From Candidatus Tectomicrobia bacterium (GTDB lineage Bacteria > UBA8248), in assembly GCA_016192135.1 (NCBI GenBank), contig JACPUR010000030.1, positions 62,001 through 126,000 on the forward strand: DNA of 64,000 nucleotides, given 5' to 3'. The translations under genes were made by a program, and so were the position numbers. The notes under the pieces are model-generated. The model worked only from the letters and a program-made list of their open reading frames with translations, searched no databases and was not told the origin of the DNA. This document shows positions 15,177 to 22,899 of the stretch, in pieces (the stretch's first letter is position 1; each line of letters starts with the position of its first letter).

Positions 15177-15690
15177 GCTCGTCCTCCGCTTCCTGCTCGT
15201 GGGGGCGCTGGCCTTCGGCGGGGGACAGGCCGCCCTCCCCTTGGTCGAGCGGATCGCCGTGGCCGAGACGGGCTGGCTCAGCCCCCGCGACTTCGCCGCG
15301 GGGGTGGGCATCGCCCAGGCCACCCCCGGGCCGGTGCTCATCCTCGCCGCCTTCGTGGGCCACCGCGCGGCGGGGCTCCCCGGGGCGCTCGCGGCCACCC
15401 TGGCCGTCTTCGCCCTGCCGATCCTCCTCGCGGCGCTCGCCGCCCGCATGGCGGAGCGCTGGCGGGGCGGGGCGGCCTTCGAGGCCTTCGGGCGCTTCGC
15501 GGGGGCGGCCGCCATCGGGCTGCTGGGGGTGACCCTCGCCTCGATCGCCTGGCCCCTCGTCCAGGCGCACCCGGCGCTGGCCCTCCTCTCCGCCGCCGTC
15601 TTCCTCGCCGAGCGCGGGGGCGCCTCGCCGATTCTGCTTCTCGCCGGGGCCGCCGCCGCGGGAGGGGCGTGGGGCGCCCTCGCGGGTTGA
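15169..15690 (+). CDS. chrA: Chromate transporter (CHR family), second half-size subunit
   Basis: A 173-aa membrane protein, the partner CHR half. It begins MLELVLRFLLVGALAFGGGQAALPLVERIAV and continues FAAGVGIAQATPGPVLILAAFVGHRAAGLPGALAA, the second-domain version of the same signature with the PGP motif. It overlaps the upstream half by 8 bp in another frame, which guarantees coupled translation. Five or six hydrophobic segments fill the length. The function depends on the partner; the split (short-chain CHR pair) architecture is known in bacteria. Confidence 0.88.
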   Translation: MLELVLRFLLVGALAFGGGQAALPLVERIAVAETGWLSPRDFAAGVGIAQATPGPVLILAAFVGHRAAGLPGALAATLAVFALPILLAALAARMAERWRGGAAFEAFGRFAGAAAIGLLGVTLASIAWPLVQAHPALALLSAAVFLAERGGASPILLLAGAAAAGGAWGALAG

Positions 15691-15699
15691 TGTTACAAT
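15691..15699 (+). promoter_or_regulatory. Extended -10 promoter (TGTTACAAT) before the carbamate kinase gene
   Basis: TACAAT at 15694-15699 is preceded by TGT, an extended -10. It overlaps the end of the upstream chromate-transporter gene and lies 140 bp before the carbamate kinase ATG. No convincing -35 is seen. Confidence 0.5.
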
Positions 15700-15838
15700 C
15701 CGCCTTTGCCCCATCCGCCGCCCGGAAACCGGCCCAAGCCGATCCTCCGCGGAGCATGGCTCCCGCCCGGATGGGCGGGGGGAGAGGGGAGCTTTCCCCC
15801 GGGTGAGGTTTCGGGATGAAACCCTTGAGGACGCACCG

Positions 15839-16801
15839 ATGACGGATCTCCCGCGCCGCCTCCTCGTCGCCATCGGCGGGAACGCCACCCACCCCGGGAA
15901 CATCCGGGGGACGCCCCAGGAGCAGATCGTCATCGCCAAGGCCACGGCGCAGTCCCTGCTCCCCCTCATGGAGCTGGACAACGAGCTGGTCGTCACCCAC
16001 GGCAACGGGCCCGTGGTGGGGAAGATCCACATGCGCATGGCGCTCTCGCGCAAGCGGGTGTCCCCCATGACGCTCGACATCTGCGTGGCCCAGAGCCAGG
16101 GGGGGATCGCCTACCTCCTCATGCAGGCCCTGGAGAACGCCCTGCGCGAGAAGGGGAACCCCCGGCACGTCGTCTGCCTCTTGACCCAGGTCGAGGTGGA
16201 CCCCGGCGACCCCGCCTTCCGGAACCCCACGAAGCCCATCGGCTTCTTCTACGACGAGGCCGAGGCGCGCGCGGCCGGGCGCGAGATGGGCTGGATCATG
16301 CGCGAGGACGCCGGCCGGGGCTGGCGCCAGGTGGTGCCCTCGCCCGAGCCCCGCCACATCGTCGACATCTCCCTCGTGCGGGCGATCATGGAGCATGGGG
16401 ACATCTGCATCGCGGGGGGAGGGGGCGGCATCCCCGTCGTGCGCGGCCCCAAGGGGGAGCGGCGGGGCGTCGAGGCCGTCATCGACAAGGACCTCACCTC
16501 GGCCCTCATGGCCAAGGTGCTGGGCATGGAGGCCTTCCTGATCCTGACCGAGGTCCGGCGCGCCGCCATCCATTGGGGGACCCCCAGGCAGCGCGAGATC
16601 GAGCGCGCCACCCCCGCCCAGATGCGCGCCTGGCAGCGCGAGGGCCACTTCCCCGAGGGGAGCATGGGGCCCAAGGTCGAGGCCGCCTGCCGCTTCGTCG
16701 AGCGGGGGGGCAAGCGCGCCGTCATCGCCCATCTCGAGGAGGCCATCCCCGCCCTGCGGGGGAAGGCGGGCACCCACATCGTGCCCGAGGGGAGCCTGTG
16801 A
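15839..16801 (+). CDS. arcC: Carbamate kinase
   Basis: A 320-aa amino-acid-kinase-fold enzyme that interconverts carbamoyl phosphate plus ADP and carbamate plus ATP. The phosphate-binding start LLVAIGGNATHPGN, the LVVTHGNGPVVGKI motif near residue 45 and the GDICIAGGGGGIPVV motif near 190 are all typical. The ATG at 15839 is chosen over an upstream in-frame ATG because GAGGACG lies just before it and it begins exactly at the family N-terminus. The stop codon overlaps the GTG start of the DUF2877 gene. In E. coli a carbamate kinase and a DUF2877 protein (YbcF/YlbF, AllK/AllH) act together in oxamate/allantoin breakdown. Confidence 0.92.
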   Translation: MTDLPRRLLVAIGGNATHPGNIRGTPQEQIVIAKATAQSLLPLMELDNELVVTHGNGPVVGKIHMRMALSRKRVSPMTLDICVAQSQGGIAYLLMQALENALREKGNPRHVVCLLTQVEVDPGDPAFRNPTKPIGFFYDEAEARAAGREMGWIMREDAGRGWRQVVPSPEPRHIVDISLVRAIMEHGDICIAGGGGGIPVVRGPKGERRGVEAVIDKDLTSALMAKVLGMEAFLILTEVRRAAIHWGTPRQREIERATPAQMRAWQREGHFPEGSMGPKVEAACRFVERGGKRAVIAHLEEAIPALRGKAGTHIVPEGSL

Positions 16802-17766
16802 TCGCCCTGCGCCTCGCCGGAGGGGCCGCGCTGCGCGCCCTGGCCCCGCCCGGGCGCGGGAGCGTCCTCGCCGTCTTCCGCCGGAGCCTCTACCTGGAGC
16901 GATCGGACGGCGCCCTCGCCTGCCTCGGCCCCCCCGCCCTGGGCCCGGGCCCCCTGAACGCGCTGTGCGGTCTCCCCGAGGGCTTCGAGTGGGAGGCCCA
17001 AGGCGTCTCGCCCGGCCTCCCGTTCATGTGCGAGGGCGGGGAGGCCCGCGCCGGGGGCGTCGCCGTCTCGCTGCGGGAGGCGCGGCCGTGGCGGCCGACA
17101 CCGCTTCCCGCCGGCTGGAGCGATGGCCTGGCCGGAGGGCTGGAGGCGCTCGGGCGGGAGGCGAATCCGCCGGCGGAGGGGATGGGGGGAATCATCCCGG
17201 AGCTGATCGGGCCGCCAATCCTTCGCAGGGGCGAGGCATGCCTCGCCCCTACAGACGAGAGCACCCCCTTACGCCGCCTCGCCTGGCCCGCGGCGCGCAT
17301 CCTGGATGCCTGGCTCGCCGGGGCCCTGCGCGGAGAGGCCGGCCCGTCCCCGAAGGAGGCTGAAAACCTCATCGGCCTGGGGCCGGGCCTCACCCCCTCC
17401 GGGGACGACTTCATCGGCGGGATGCTGATCGCCCTGCGCGCCCTCGGGGAGGAGGGAACGGCGGACCGGCTGGCCGGCTGGGCGCTCCCGCTCGCGGCGC
17501 GGCGGACGGGGAAGATCAGCCTCGCCCACCTGGCCTGCGCGGCCGGGGGGGAGGGGAACGCCGCCCTGCACGGGGCCCTGGCCGCGCTCGCCTCGCCGGG
17601 CGCGGAGGGGCTGGCGGAGGCCCTCGCCGCCGTTCACGCCGTCGGCCACACCTCGGGCTGGGACGCCCTGGCGGGGGCGGTGGCGGCCTGCGCGGCGTGG
17701 ACCCGCGGGGCGGCGCGGCGCGGGAGGCCCCGGGGCTTTGAAGGAAGGCGGCCCGCTCCGGTATGA
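16798..17766 (+). CDS. DUF2877 (YlbF/AllH-like) protein containing a repeat insertion
   Basis: A 322-aa protein with GTG start overlapping the carbamate kinase stop. The family signature GLGPGLTPSGDDFIGGMLIAL is at about residues 195-215, and the C-terminal VHAVGHTSGWDALAG is also typical. In E. coli the related AllH is one part of the oxamate carbamoyltransferase AllFGH. The two other parts (FdrA/AllF and YlbE/AllG) are not in this window. Residues 143-152 (RRGEACLAPT) are encoded by a complete copy of the intergenic palindrome at 17225-17252, so part of the middle of the protein is repeat-derived. Confidence 0.85.
   Translation: MIALRLAGGAALRALAPPGRGSVLAVFRRSLYLERSDGALACLGPPALGPGPLNALCGLPEGFEWEAQGVSPGLPFMCEGGEARAGGVAVSLREARPWRPTPLPAGWSDGLAGGLEALGREANPPAEGMGGIIPELIGPPILRRGEACLAPTDESTPLRRLAWPAARILDAWLAGALRGEAGPSPKEAENLIGLGPGLTPSGDDFIGGMLIALRALGEEGTADRLAGWALPLAARRTGKISLAHLACAAGGEGNAALHGALAALASPGAEGLAEALAAVHAVGHTSGWDALAGAVAACAAWTRGAARRGRPRGFEGRRPAPV
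17225..17252. repeat. GTAGGGGCG-type palindrome inside the DUF2877 gene
   Basis: A full 28-bp copy (arms GCAGGGGCG and CGCCCCTAC, core AGGCATGCCT, as at 8724-8751) lies in frame inside coding sequence. It is the only copy in the window well inside a gene. Confidence 0.9.
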
Positions 17767-17767
17767 T
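17738..17767 (+). promoter_or_regulatory. Sigma-70-like promoter of the ketopantoate reductase gene
   Basis: TTGAAG at 17738-17743, an 18-bp spacer, then TATGAT at 17762-17767. It lies in the last codons of the DUF2877 gene, 43 bp before the ATG at 17810. Confidence 0.55.
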
Positions 17768-17809
17768 TCCGGCTCCCGAATCTCGCGAACATTCGATCGG
17801 AGGATGGGC

Positions 17810-18691
17810 ATGGAGCGCGTTGCCGTCGTGGGGGTGGGCGCCATCGGGGGGGTGGTGGCCGCGCGCCTCCTGGAGAAGGGCCGGTGCGATGTCACGCTGT
17901 GCGTGCGCACCCCCTTCGAGAAGCTGGTGGTGGAGACCCCGAAGCGGGTGATCGAGGCCGAGGCCAAGTGCGCGACCGACCCGGCCCGGGTCGGGCCCGC
18001 CGAGTGGGTGCTCCTCGCCACCAAGGCCCACCACACCGAGGGCGCGGCGGGCTGGCTCAAGGCCCTGGCGGGCCCCGGGACCGTCATCGCCGTGCTCCAC
18101 AACGGGGTCGAGCACCTCGAGCGGGTGACGCCCTACGCGAACGGGGCGCGCGTGCTCCCCGTCGTGGTGCAGTGCCCGGCCGACAAGGTGGGGCTCGGGC
18201 GGATGAAGCACCGCAGCTTCGTGCGCCTCGTGGCCCCGGACGACGAGTACGGGCGCGGCCTCGCCAAGCTCTTCGAGGGGACGGACGTGGAGGTGCCCCT
18301 CACGAAGGACATCAAGACGGAGCTCTGGACCAAGCTCACCGTCAACTGCGCCCAGAGCCCCATCACCGGCCTCACCCGCCGCCGGCGCGAGGTGCTGGGC
18401 CGCCCGGACGTCTCGGAGGTTTCGCTCGCCCTGGCGCGCGAGTGCGCCGCGGTGGGCCGGGCGGAGGGCGCCAGGCTGGCCCCCGGCTTCGCCGAGGAGG
18501 TCATCGCCCGGCAGAAGAAGATGCCGCCCGACGCCACCACCTCCATGCTGACGGACGCCTGGGAGGGCAAGCCCCTCGAGATGGACGCCTTCACGGGGGC
18601 CGTCATCCGCTTCGGGGAGAAGCACGGGGTGCCCACTCCGGTGACGCGCGTCGTCCACGCCCTGGGCTCGGCCGTGAACCGGGAGGATTAG
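17810..18691 (+). CDS. panE: 2-dehydropantoate 2-reductase (ketopantoate reductase family)
   Basis: A 293-aa NADP-dependent reductase of the ApbA/PanE family. The Rossmann motif VGVGAIGGVVAARLLE is at residues 5-20 and HNGVEHLERVTPY near 98. The C-terminal helical domain has KLTVNCAQSPITGLTRRR and the SML-x-D-x4-KPLEMDAFTGAVIRFGEKHGVPTP stretch. The family reduces ketopantoate to pantoate for coenzyme A, but many paralogues act on other 2-keto acids, so the substrate is uncertain. The ATG at 17810 is preceded by GGAGG with 6-nt spacing. Another ATG 6 nt upstream abuts that site and is too close to be used. Confidence 0.88.
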   Translation: MERVAVVGVGAIGGVVAARLLEKGRCDVTLCVRTPFEKLVVETPKRVIEAEAKCATDPARVGPAEWVLLATKAHHTEGAAGWLKALAGPGTVIAVLHNGVEHLERVTPYANGARVLPVVVQCPADKVGLGRMKHRSFVRLVAPDDEYGRGLAKLFEGTDVEVPLTKDIKTELWTKLTVNCAQSPITGLTRRRREVLGRPDVSEVSLALARECAAVGRAEGARLAPGFAEEVIARQKKMPPDATTSMLTDAWEGKPLEMDAFTGAVIRFGEKHGVPTPVTRVVHALGSAVNRED

Positions 18692-18711
18692 GGAAAGGGA
18701 AGCAATGGTCC

Positions 18712-18948
18712 CTAGGGGCGGTTCGCGGACCGCCCCTACGGTTTTCCCTCTCCCCCTGGGAGAGGGTAGGGTGAGGGCGCGGGCGAGGGGCATCCCCTCA
18801 CCCCGGCCCTCTCCCAAAGGGAGAGGGGGCCTTCCTCCCTACGGATGAATATGCGTGAGGCGCCTGGTCCGTAGGGGCGGTTTGCGACCGCCCCTACAGA
18901 CAAGAACCGCCAAAGGCGGCGCGGGGGCGTATTGCAATACGCCCCCGC
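18712..18948. repeat. Palindromes and CCCTCTCCC repeat block
   Basis: GTAGGGGCG palindromes are at 18712-18739 (core GTTCGCGGAC), 18871-18897 (shortened core) and 18921-18948 (core TATTGCAATA); the last two start 50 bp apart. Between them, at about 18744-18829, lies a CCCTCTCCC...GGGAGAGGG block with two hairpins. They make up most of the 475-bp gap. Confidence 0.82.
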
Positions 18949-18991
18949 GGATGTGCCCTGCAGGGGGATGTCATCCTGCCCCGGCCCCCGG

Positions 18992-19021
18992 TTGACCCCG
19001 CCCTCCGCCCGCCCGGATAAT
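18992..19021 (+). promoter_or_regulatory. Sigma-70-like promoter with long leader
   Basis: TTGACC at 18992-18997, an 18-bp spacer, and GATAAT at 19016-19021 make one of the best promoters in the window. The next annotated start is at 19167, leaving about 138 nt of leader that contains the short frame at 19074-19154. Confidence 0.5.
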
Positions 19022-19073
19022 TGCCGGGCCATGCCGGACAGCGCGCTCGATCTTTCCGGGGAGGGTGCCTCAG

Positions 19074-19154
19074 GTGCCTGAAGGTTCAACGGCTTCCGCG
19101 TCTTCCGCCGGCGACAAGGGCGCGCCCCTGCCCGCGCCCGGCCTCCCGGGCTAG
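19074..19154 (+). CDS. Possible leader peptide, 26 aa
   Basis: GTG start with GGGGAGGG 9 nt upstream, encoding MPEGSTASASSAGDKGAPLP and ending APGLPG. It sits between a good promoter and the TTG start of the next gene, 12 bp downstream. Composition is low-complexity, so this may be chance. Confidence 0.2.
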   Translation: MPEGSTASASSAGDKGAPLPAPGLPG

Positions 19155-19166
19155 GGAGCCCCGCCC

Positions 19167-19841
19167 TTGGACGGGATGCCGGCGCGGGGGCTGGGCCTCC
19201 TCGCCATCTTCTGCGACCTGGAGGCCCGCTGGCACGCCGAGTTCCGGGAGTGGCTCCGGGAGGAGATGTTCCCGGCCCGGCTCGCCGTCGGCTTCTGCGC
19301 CTGTGCCTCCTACGACTTGGTGGCGGGGGAAGGAGACGACCGCTCCTCCTCGGCGCCGCCCTTCCTCACCCTCTACGAGACGCCCGCCCTCGCGGACCTC
19401 TACGGCGAGCCCTACGCGGCGCTCCGGCGCAACCGCGGCGAGCGCGACCGGGCCTTCCACCAGCGCATGATGGGGATGGAGCGCTACACCCTGGCGGCCG
19501 CCTCGCTCCCCCCGGCCGGGCGGCCCGGGGAAGAGAGCGGCCTGGGGCCGCTCGCCTTCGTGGACCGCTTCGACATCCGGCCCGCCGACATGGACGGCTT
19601 CAACGTCTGGTACGAGGCCGAGTACGCCCCCTGGTGCGCCATGGCGCCCGGCTTCATCCGGGTGCGGCGCTACCTCGCCATGGAGGGGGCGCCCCGCCAC
19701 TTCATCCTGCACGAGTTCGCGTCCGAGGAGTTCCTCGACCACAAGCTCTGGCGGGCCATCCGCCACGAGGAGCGCTGGGCCCCCTGCGCCATGACCCACG
19801 GCTCCCCGGCGCTGTACAGAAGGGTGGCGCAGCTGCCGTAA
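19167..19841 (+). CDS. Duplicated dimeric alpha/beta-barrel (ferredoxin-like) protein
   Basis: A 224-aa soluble protein that reads as two copies of a ferredoxin-like stress-responsive/EthD-like domain. The first is LGLLAIFCDLEARWHAEFREWLREEMFPARLAVGF, and the second is AFVDRFDIRPADMDGFNVWYEAEYAPWCAMAPGFIRVRRYLAM. Each has the pattern of strand, D-x4-W-x2-E-x3-W, and hydrophobic strand. Such dimeric alpha/beta-barrel proteins often handle small aromatic or polyketide substrates, but no catalytic residue can be assigned. Translation starts at TTG with AGGGAG 7-8 nt upstream. A candidate small RNA and a Rho-independent terminator follow it. Confidence 0.75.
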   Translation: MDGMPARGLGLLAIFCDLEARWHAEFREWLREEMFPARLAVGFCACASYDLVAGEGDDRSSSAPPFLTLYETPALADLYGEPYAALRRNRGERDRAFHQRMMGMERYTLAAASLPPAGRPGEESGLGPLAFVDRFDIRPADMDGFNVWYEAEYAPWCAMAPGFIRVRRYLAMEGAPRHFILHEFASEEFLDHKLWRAIRHEERWAPCAMTHGSPALYRRVAQLP

Positions 19842-19888
19842 TTATTTGAATTTATTGACAGACAAGTTATCGTGCACAGGTTAATTCA

Positions 19889-19990
19889 TTGACAGTAGCC
19901 CCAAAAGGGGCCATATTGTTTATGCGGTTGACAGGGCTCCTTTTTATTGGAGTCCGCGGCATTGAATATGCCGTCAGCCGCCTTTTTTTT
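19889..19990 (+). ncRNA. Candidate small RNA with own promoter and terminator
   Basis: TTGACA at 19889-19894, a 17-bp spacer and CATATT at 19912-19917 form a promoter predicted to start near 19924. The transcript would contain a 7-bp hairpin (GGGCTCC 19934-19940 with GGAGTCC 19949-19955, loop of eight). A second hairpin (CGGCAT 19957-19962 with ATGCCG 19968-19973, or the outer pair GCGGC/GCCGC 19956-19960/19977-19981) is followed by eight T residues (19983-19990). The stretch is clearly AT-richer than its surroundings. The terminator may simply serve the upstream gene, so the RNA is a hypothesis. Confidence 0.35.
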
Positions 19991-20074
19991 GCCAAAATCA
20001 CAAGAGGCCAGCGTGTATCTCCTGTATCTGGATGAGTCAAGAAAACCACGGTGACTGGATAAGCTCGTAGCTTC

Positions 20075-20683
20075 CTACCTCTTCTCCTCCAAAAACGAAT
20101 AGTCCTCCTTCCACGGCTTGGGCGGGGAGGCGGAGTTGGGGTCGTGGCCGTCGCGGGTGAGGCGGTCGCGGAACCAGCCCGAGTAGACCTCGTTGCGCGC
20201 GGGGTCGAAGAGGGCCATGTCGCAGAAGATCTCGATGCAGTTGCCCGAGGGGTCGGAGATATAGAAGGCGTGGTTCTCGCCCCAGAGGCCGTCCCCCTCG
20301 GGATGGGTGGGGCTGTGGATGGCGCGCGCCCAGACGATCTCGACGCCCAGGCGCGTGAGGTGCCTCTCCCAGGCCTCGAGCTCGCGGCGGGAGGCCACCT
20401 GGAGGGCGATGTGGTGCATGCCGGGCCCGGGGCGCTGCATGGTGTTGACCTCGGGGGCGGGGCACTCCCAGCGGCGCCAGAAGAAGAGGCTCACGTCGTG
20501 GTGGAGGGCGGTGCAGCGCAGGAAGGCCAGGCCGAAGTCCACGCCGGGCACCCGGCCGGGAGGGTGGATCTCGGTGATGGTGAAGCCGAGCTTGCCGACG
20601 TAGAAGTCGAGCGCGGCCTCGATGTCGTGGACCTTGAGGCCGATGTGCTGGAGGCCCAGGAAGGGCGAAGGGGGCTGGGGCAT
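20075..20683 (-). CDS. VOC-family (glyoxalase/extradiol dioxygenase-like) metalloenzyme
   Basis: A 202-aa vicinal-oxygen-chelate protein with two beta-alpha-beta-beta-beta modules. The expected metal ligands appear as HIGLKV (residue 12), HHIALQV (about 92) and IEIFCD (about 154), the His-His-Glu set of extradiol dioxygenases. DPSGNCIEIFCDMALFDPARN also resembles catechol 2,3-dioxygenase-type enzymes. The start at 20683 is favoured by GAGGAG 7 nt upstream over two upstream in-frame ATGs. It is monocistronic and converges on the gene at 19167-19841. The natural substrate is unknown. Confidence 0.85.
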   Translation of the reverse strand: MPQPPSPFLGLQHIGLKVHDIEAALDFYVGKLGFTITEIHPPGRVPGVDFGLAFLRCTALHHDVSLFFWRRWECPAPEVNTMQRPGPGMHHIALQVASRRELEAWERHLTRLGVEIVWARAIHSPTHPEGDGLWGENHAFYISDPSGNCIEIFCDMALFDPARNEVYSGWFRDRLTRDGHDPNSASPPKPWKEDYSFLEEKR

Positions 20684-20786
20684 GGAAACGCTCCTCGGCG
20701 GAGAAGGATTCATGCGTGAGGGTAGCACGGACCGGCCGTGATGGCCTGTTCCCCTTCGGGGGAGGAATCCAAGGCCATGCGAACCC

Positions 20787-20935
20787 GTAGGGGCGGTTCG
20801 CGAACCGCCCCTGCGCCTCGCGAATGCCGCGTCAGAGGGGCTGTCTTGCCCCCTCTCCCTCCGGGAGAGGGCCGGGGTGGGGGAATGCCTCTCGTCCGCG
20901 CCCCCTCACCCTACCCTCTCCCGGAGGGAGAGGGT
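20787..20935. repeat. Palindrome plus CCCTCTCCC block reaching into the TRAP gene
   Basis: A GTAGGGGCG palindrome (core GTTCGCGAAC) is at 20787-20814. From about 20849 to 20935 there are two facing CCCTCTCCC/GGGAGAGGG hairpins. The right-hand one lies inside the reading frame of the TRAP permease and supplies its last residues (EPSPSGRG) and stop codon. Confidence 0.8.
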
Positions 20936-22884
20936 TCCTGCGGCAACATCCGCCCGGGCTCCGCGGCGGCCGGCGGGGCCTCGGGGAGCGGGGCCAGGCG
21001 CTGCGAGGCGATCACGGCCCCGGCGAGCGCCAGCCCGATGAGGTCCGTCAGCCATCCCGAGTGGATCAGCAGCAGGGAGGCGGCGCCGGTGGCTAGCCGC
21101 TCCCAGGGGCGCAGGGGGGCCAGGAGGAAGCCGTGCAGGCTCGCCGCGAGGAGCACCACCCCCGCGCAGGCGCTCAGCACCGCGAGGGCCACCTGGCCCC
21201 AGTCCCCCACGAGGAGGAGCGCCGGGCCGTACACGAAGAAGAAGGGCACGACGAAGCCCGTCGCCCCCAGCCGGACGGCGGCGATGCCGGTCGCCCAGAG
21301 GGGGGTCTGGCCGATGCCCGCGGCGGCGTAGACGGCCAGGGCCACGGGCGGGGTGATGGCCGAGATGATGGCGAAGTAGAAGACGAACAGATGCGCCGCG
21401 ATGGGGACGACGCCCAGCTTGATGAGGGCGGGGACGAGAAGGGCGGCCTGCATCACGTAGGCCGCCGTCGTGGGCATCCCCATGCCCAGGATGATGCCGG
21501 CGACCATGGTGAGCGCCAGGGCCGGGATGAGGCTCCCCGAGGCGAGGGAGAGGATGAAACTCGTGAACTTGATCCCTAGGCCGGTGTGGGCGATGACGCC
21601 GATGACGATTCCGGCCGAGGCGCAGGCGGCGGCCACCCCCACGGAATTGTGGGCCCCGCTCTGGAGCGCTCCGTAGAAGCCCTTGAGGTCCAGCCGGGTC
21701 CCGGCCCGCAGGGAGGAGATGAGGACGACGGTGACGGTGGACCAGAAGGCGGCGAGGAAGGCGGTGTAGCCCTCCCACATGAGCCAGACGAGGACGAGGA
21801 TGGGGACCAGCATGTGCCCCCGCGCGGCGAGCACCCCCCGGAGGGGGGGGATCTCCTCGGGCCGCAGGCCCCGCAGCCCCGTGCGGCGCGCCTCGAAGTG
21901 GATGGCCATGAAGAGCGCCAGGTAGTAGAGCAGGGCGGGGATGGCGGCCTGGAGCGCCACCTGGCTGTAGGGGATGCCCGCCAGCTCGGCCAGCACGAAG
22001 GCCGCCGCCCCCATGACGGGCGGCATGATCTGGCCTCCCGTCGAGGCCACCGCCTCGACCGCCGCCGCGACGTGGCCGCGGAAGCCGGTGCGCTTCATCA
22101 GCGGGATGGTCAGCCAGCCGTCCACCATCACGTTCGCCACCGCGCTCCCCGAGATCGTGCCGAAGAACCCGCTCGAGATGCAGGCGATCTTGCCCGGGCC
22201 GCCGGGCGAGCGCCCGGCGAGGGCGGAGGCCAGGTCCATGAACAGGGCGCCCGTGTTCGTGCGCTCGAGGAAGGCGCCGAAGATGACGAACAGCACGACG
22301 TAGGTCGCCGAGACGCCGAGGGGGATGCCGAAAATCCCGTCGGGAGAGAGGTAGGCGATGTCCAGCAGGGTCTCGAGACTCAGCCCGGCGTGGCGCATGG
22401 GGCCCGGCAGCCAGGGCCCGGCCAGGGCGTAGAAGATGAAGGCGAGGACGGTCAGGGTGAGGGTGGGGCCCAGGGTGCGGCGCGAGGCCTCGAGCACCAT
22501 GAGGACGAGGAGGACGCCCATCGCCGTCTGCGCCCCGGTGAGGGAGTCCACGTACACCATCCGGCTGTTGAGGTGCTCGAGGTTCCAGAAGATGTAGAGG
22601 AGCGGCGCGAGCGAGCAGGCGAGGAGAACGAGGTTCCCCAGGCGGGGCAGCCCCGCCGCGAGCCTGCCGCCCGAGAGGAAGGTGTACTCCAGCAGGCGCG
22701 AGAGCCCGTATCCCTCCTGGGGCCGGGCGAGGAAGACGAGGCAGAAGACCAGCGCCAGGTGGACGCCCCGGAGCACGAAAGCTTCCGGGGCGCCCGCCAT
22801 GGCGATGTAGAGGTGAAAGAGGGACATCCCGGCGGCGATGAGGCCGATCAAGAAACCCTGTGGACGCCCCACACCGCCTTCCAC
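20911..22884 (-). CDS. TRAP transporter fused permease (DctQM type, TAXI system)
   Basis: A 657-aa polytopic protein combining the small (4-helix) and large (12-helix) TRAP membrane subunits. Recognisable pieces are GVSATYVVLFVIFGAFLERTNTGALFMDLASALAGRSPGGPGKIACISSGFFGTISGSAVANVM near residues 190-250, and GMGMPTTAAYVMQAALLVPALIKLGV near 475. It uses a sodium gradient to import a solute delivered by the TAXI receptor encoded 15 bp upstream. The GTG start has GGAGG about 8 nt before it. Its extreme C-terminus is encoded by a dispersed repeat, so the original end may have been lost. Confidence 0.93.
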   Translation of the reverse strand: MEGGVGRPQGFLIGLIAAGMSLFHLYIAMAGAPEAFVLRGVHLALVFCLVFLARPQEGYGLSRLLEYTFLSGGRLAAGLPRLGNLVLLACSLAPLLYIFWNLEHLNSRMVYVDSLTGAQTAMGVLLVLMVLEASRRTLGPTLTLTVLAFIFYALAGPWLPGPMRHAGLSLETLLDIAYLSPDGIFGIPLGVSATYVVLFVIFGAFLERTNTGALFMDLASALAGRSPGGPGKIACISSGFFGTISGSAVANVMVDGWLTIPLMKRTGFRGHVAAAVEAVASTGGQIMPPVMGAAAFVLAELAGIPYSQVALQAAIPALLYYLALFMAIHFEARRTGLRGLRPEEIPPLRGVLAARGHMLVPILVLVWLMWEGYTAFLAAFWSTVTVVLISSLRAGTRLDLKGFYGALQSGAHNSVGVAAACASAGIVIGVIAHTGLGIKFTSFILSLASGSLIPALALTMVAGIILGMGMPTTAAYVMQAALLVPALIKLGVVPIAAHLFVFYFAIISAITPPVALAVYAAAGIGQTPLWATGIAAVRLGATGFVVPFFFVYGPALLLVGDWGQVALAVLSACAGVVLLAASLHGFLLAPLRPWERLATGAASLLLIHSGWLTDLIGLALAGAVIASQRLAPLPEAPPAAAEPGRMLPQEPSPSGRG

Positions 22885-22899
22885 GAGCCGGTCCTCCGG

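Noticed and set aside
14604-15690. A frameshifted single chrA gene
   Set aside because: Both halves have complete N-termini with the CHR signature and overlap by 8 bp in a translationally coupled way, which fits the known split form better than an error.
19867-20049. A 60-residue minus-strand frame in the AT-rich gap
   Set aside because: No ribosome binding site or family similarity. The region is better explained by hairpins and a terminator.
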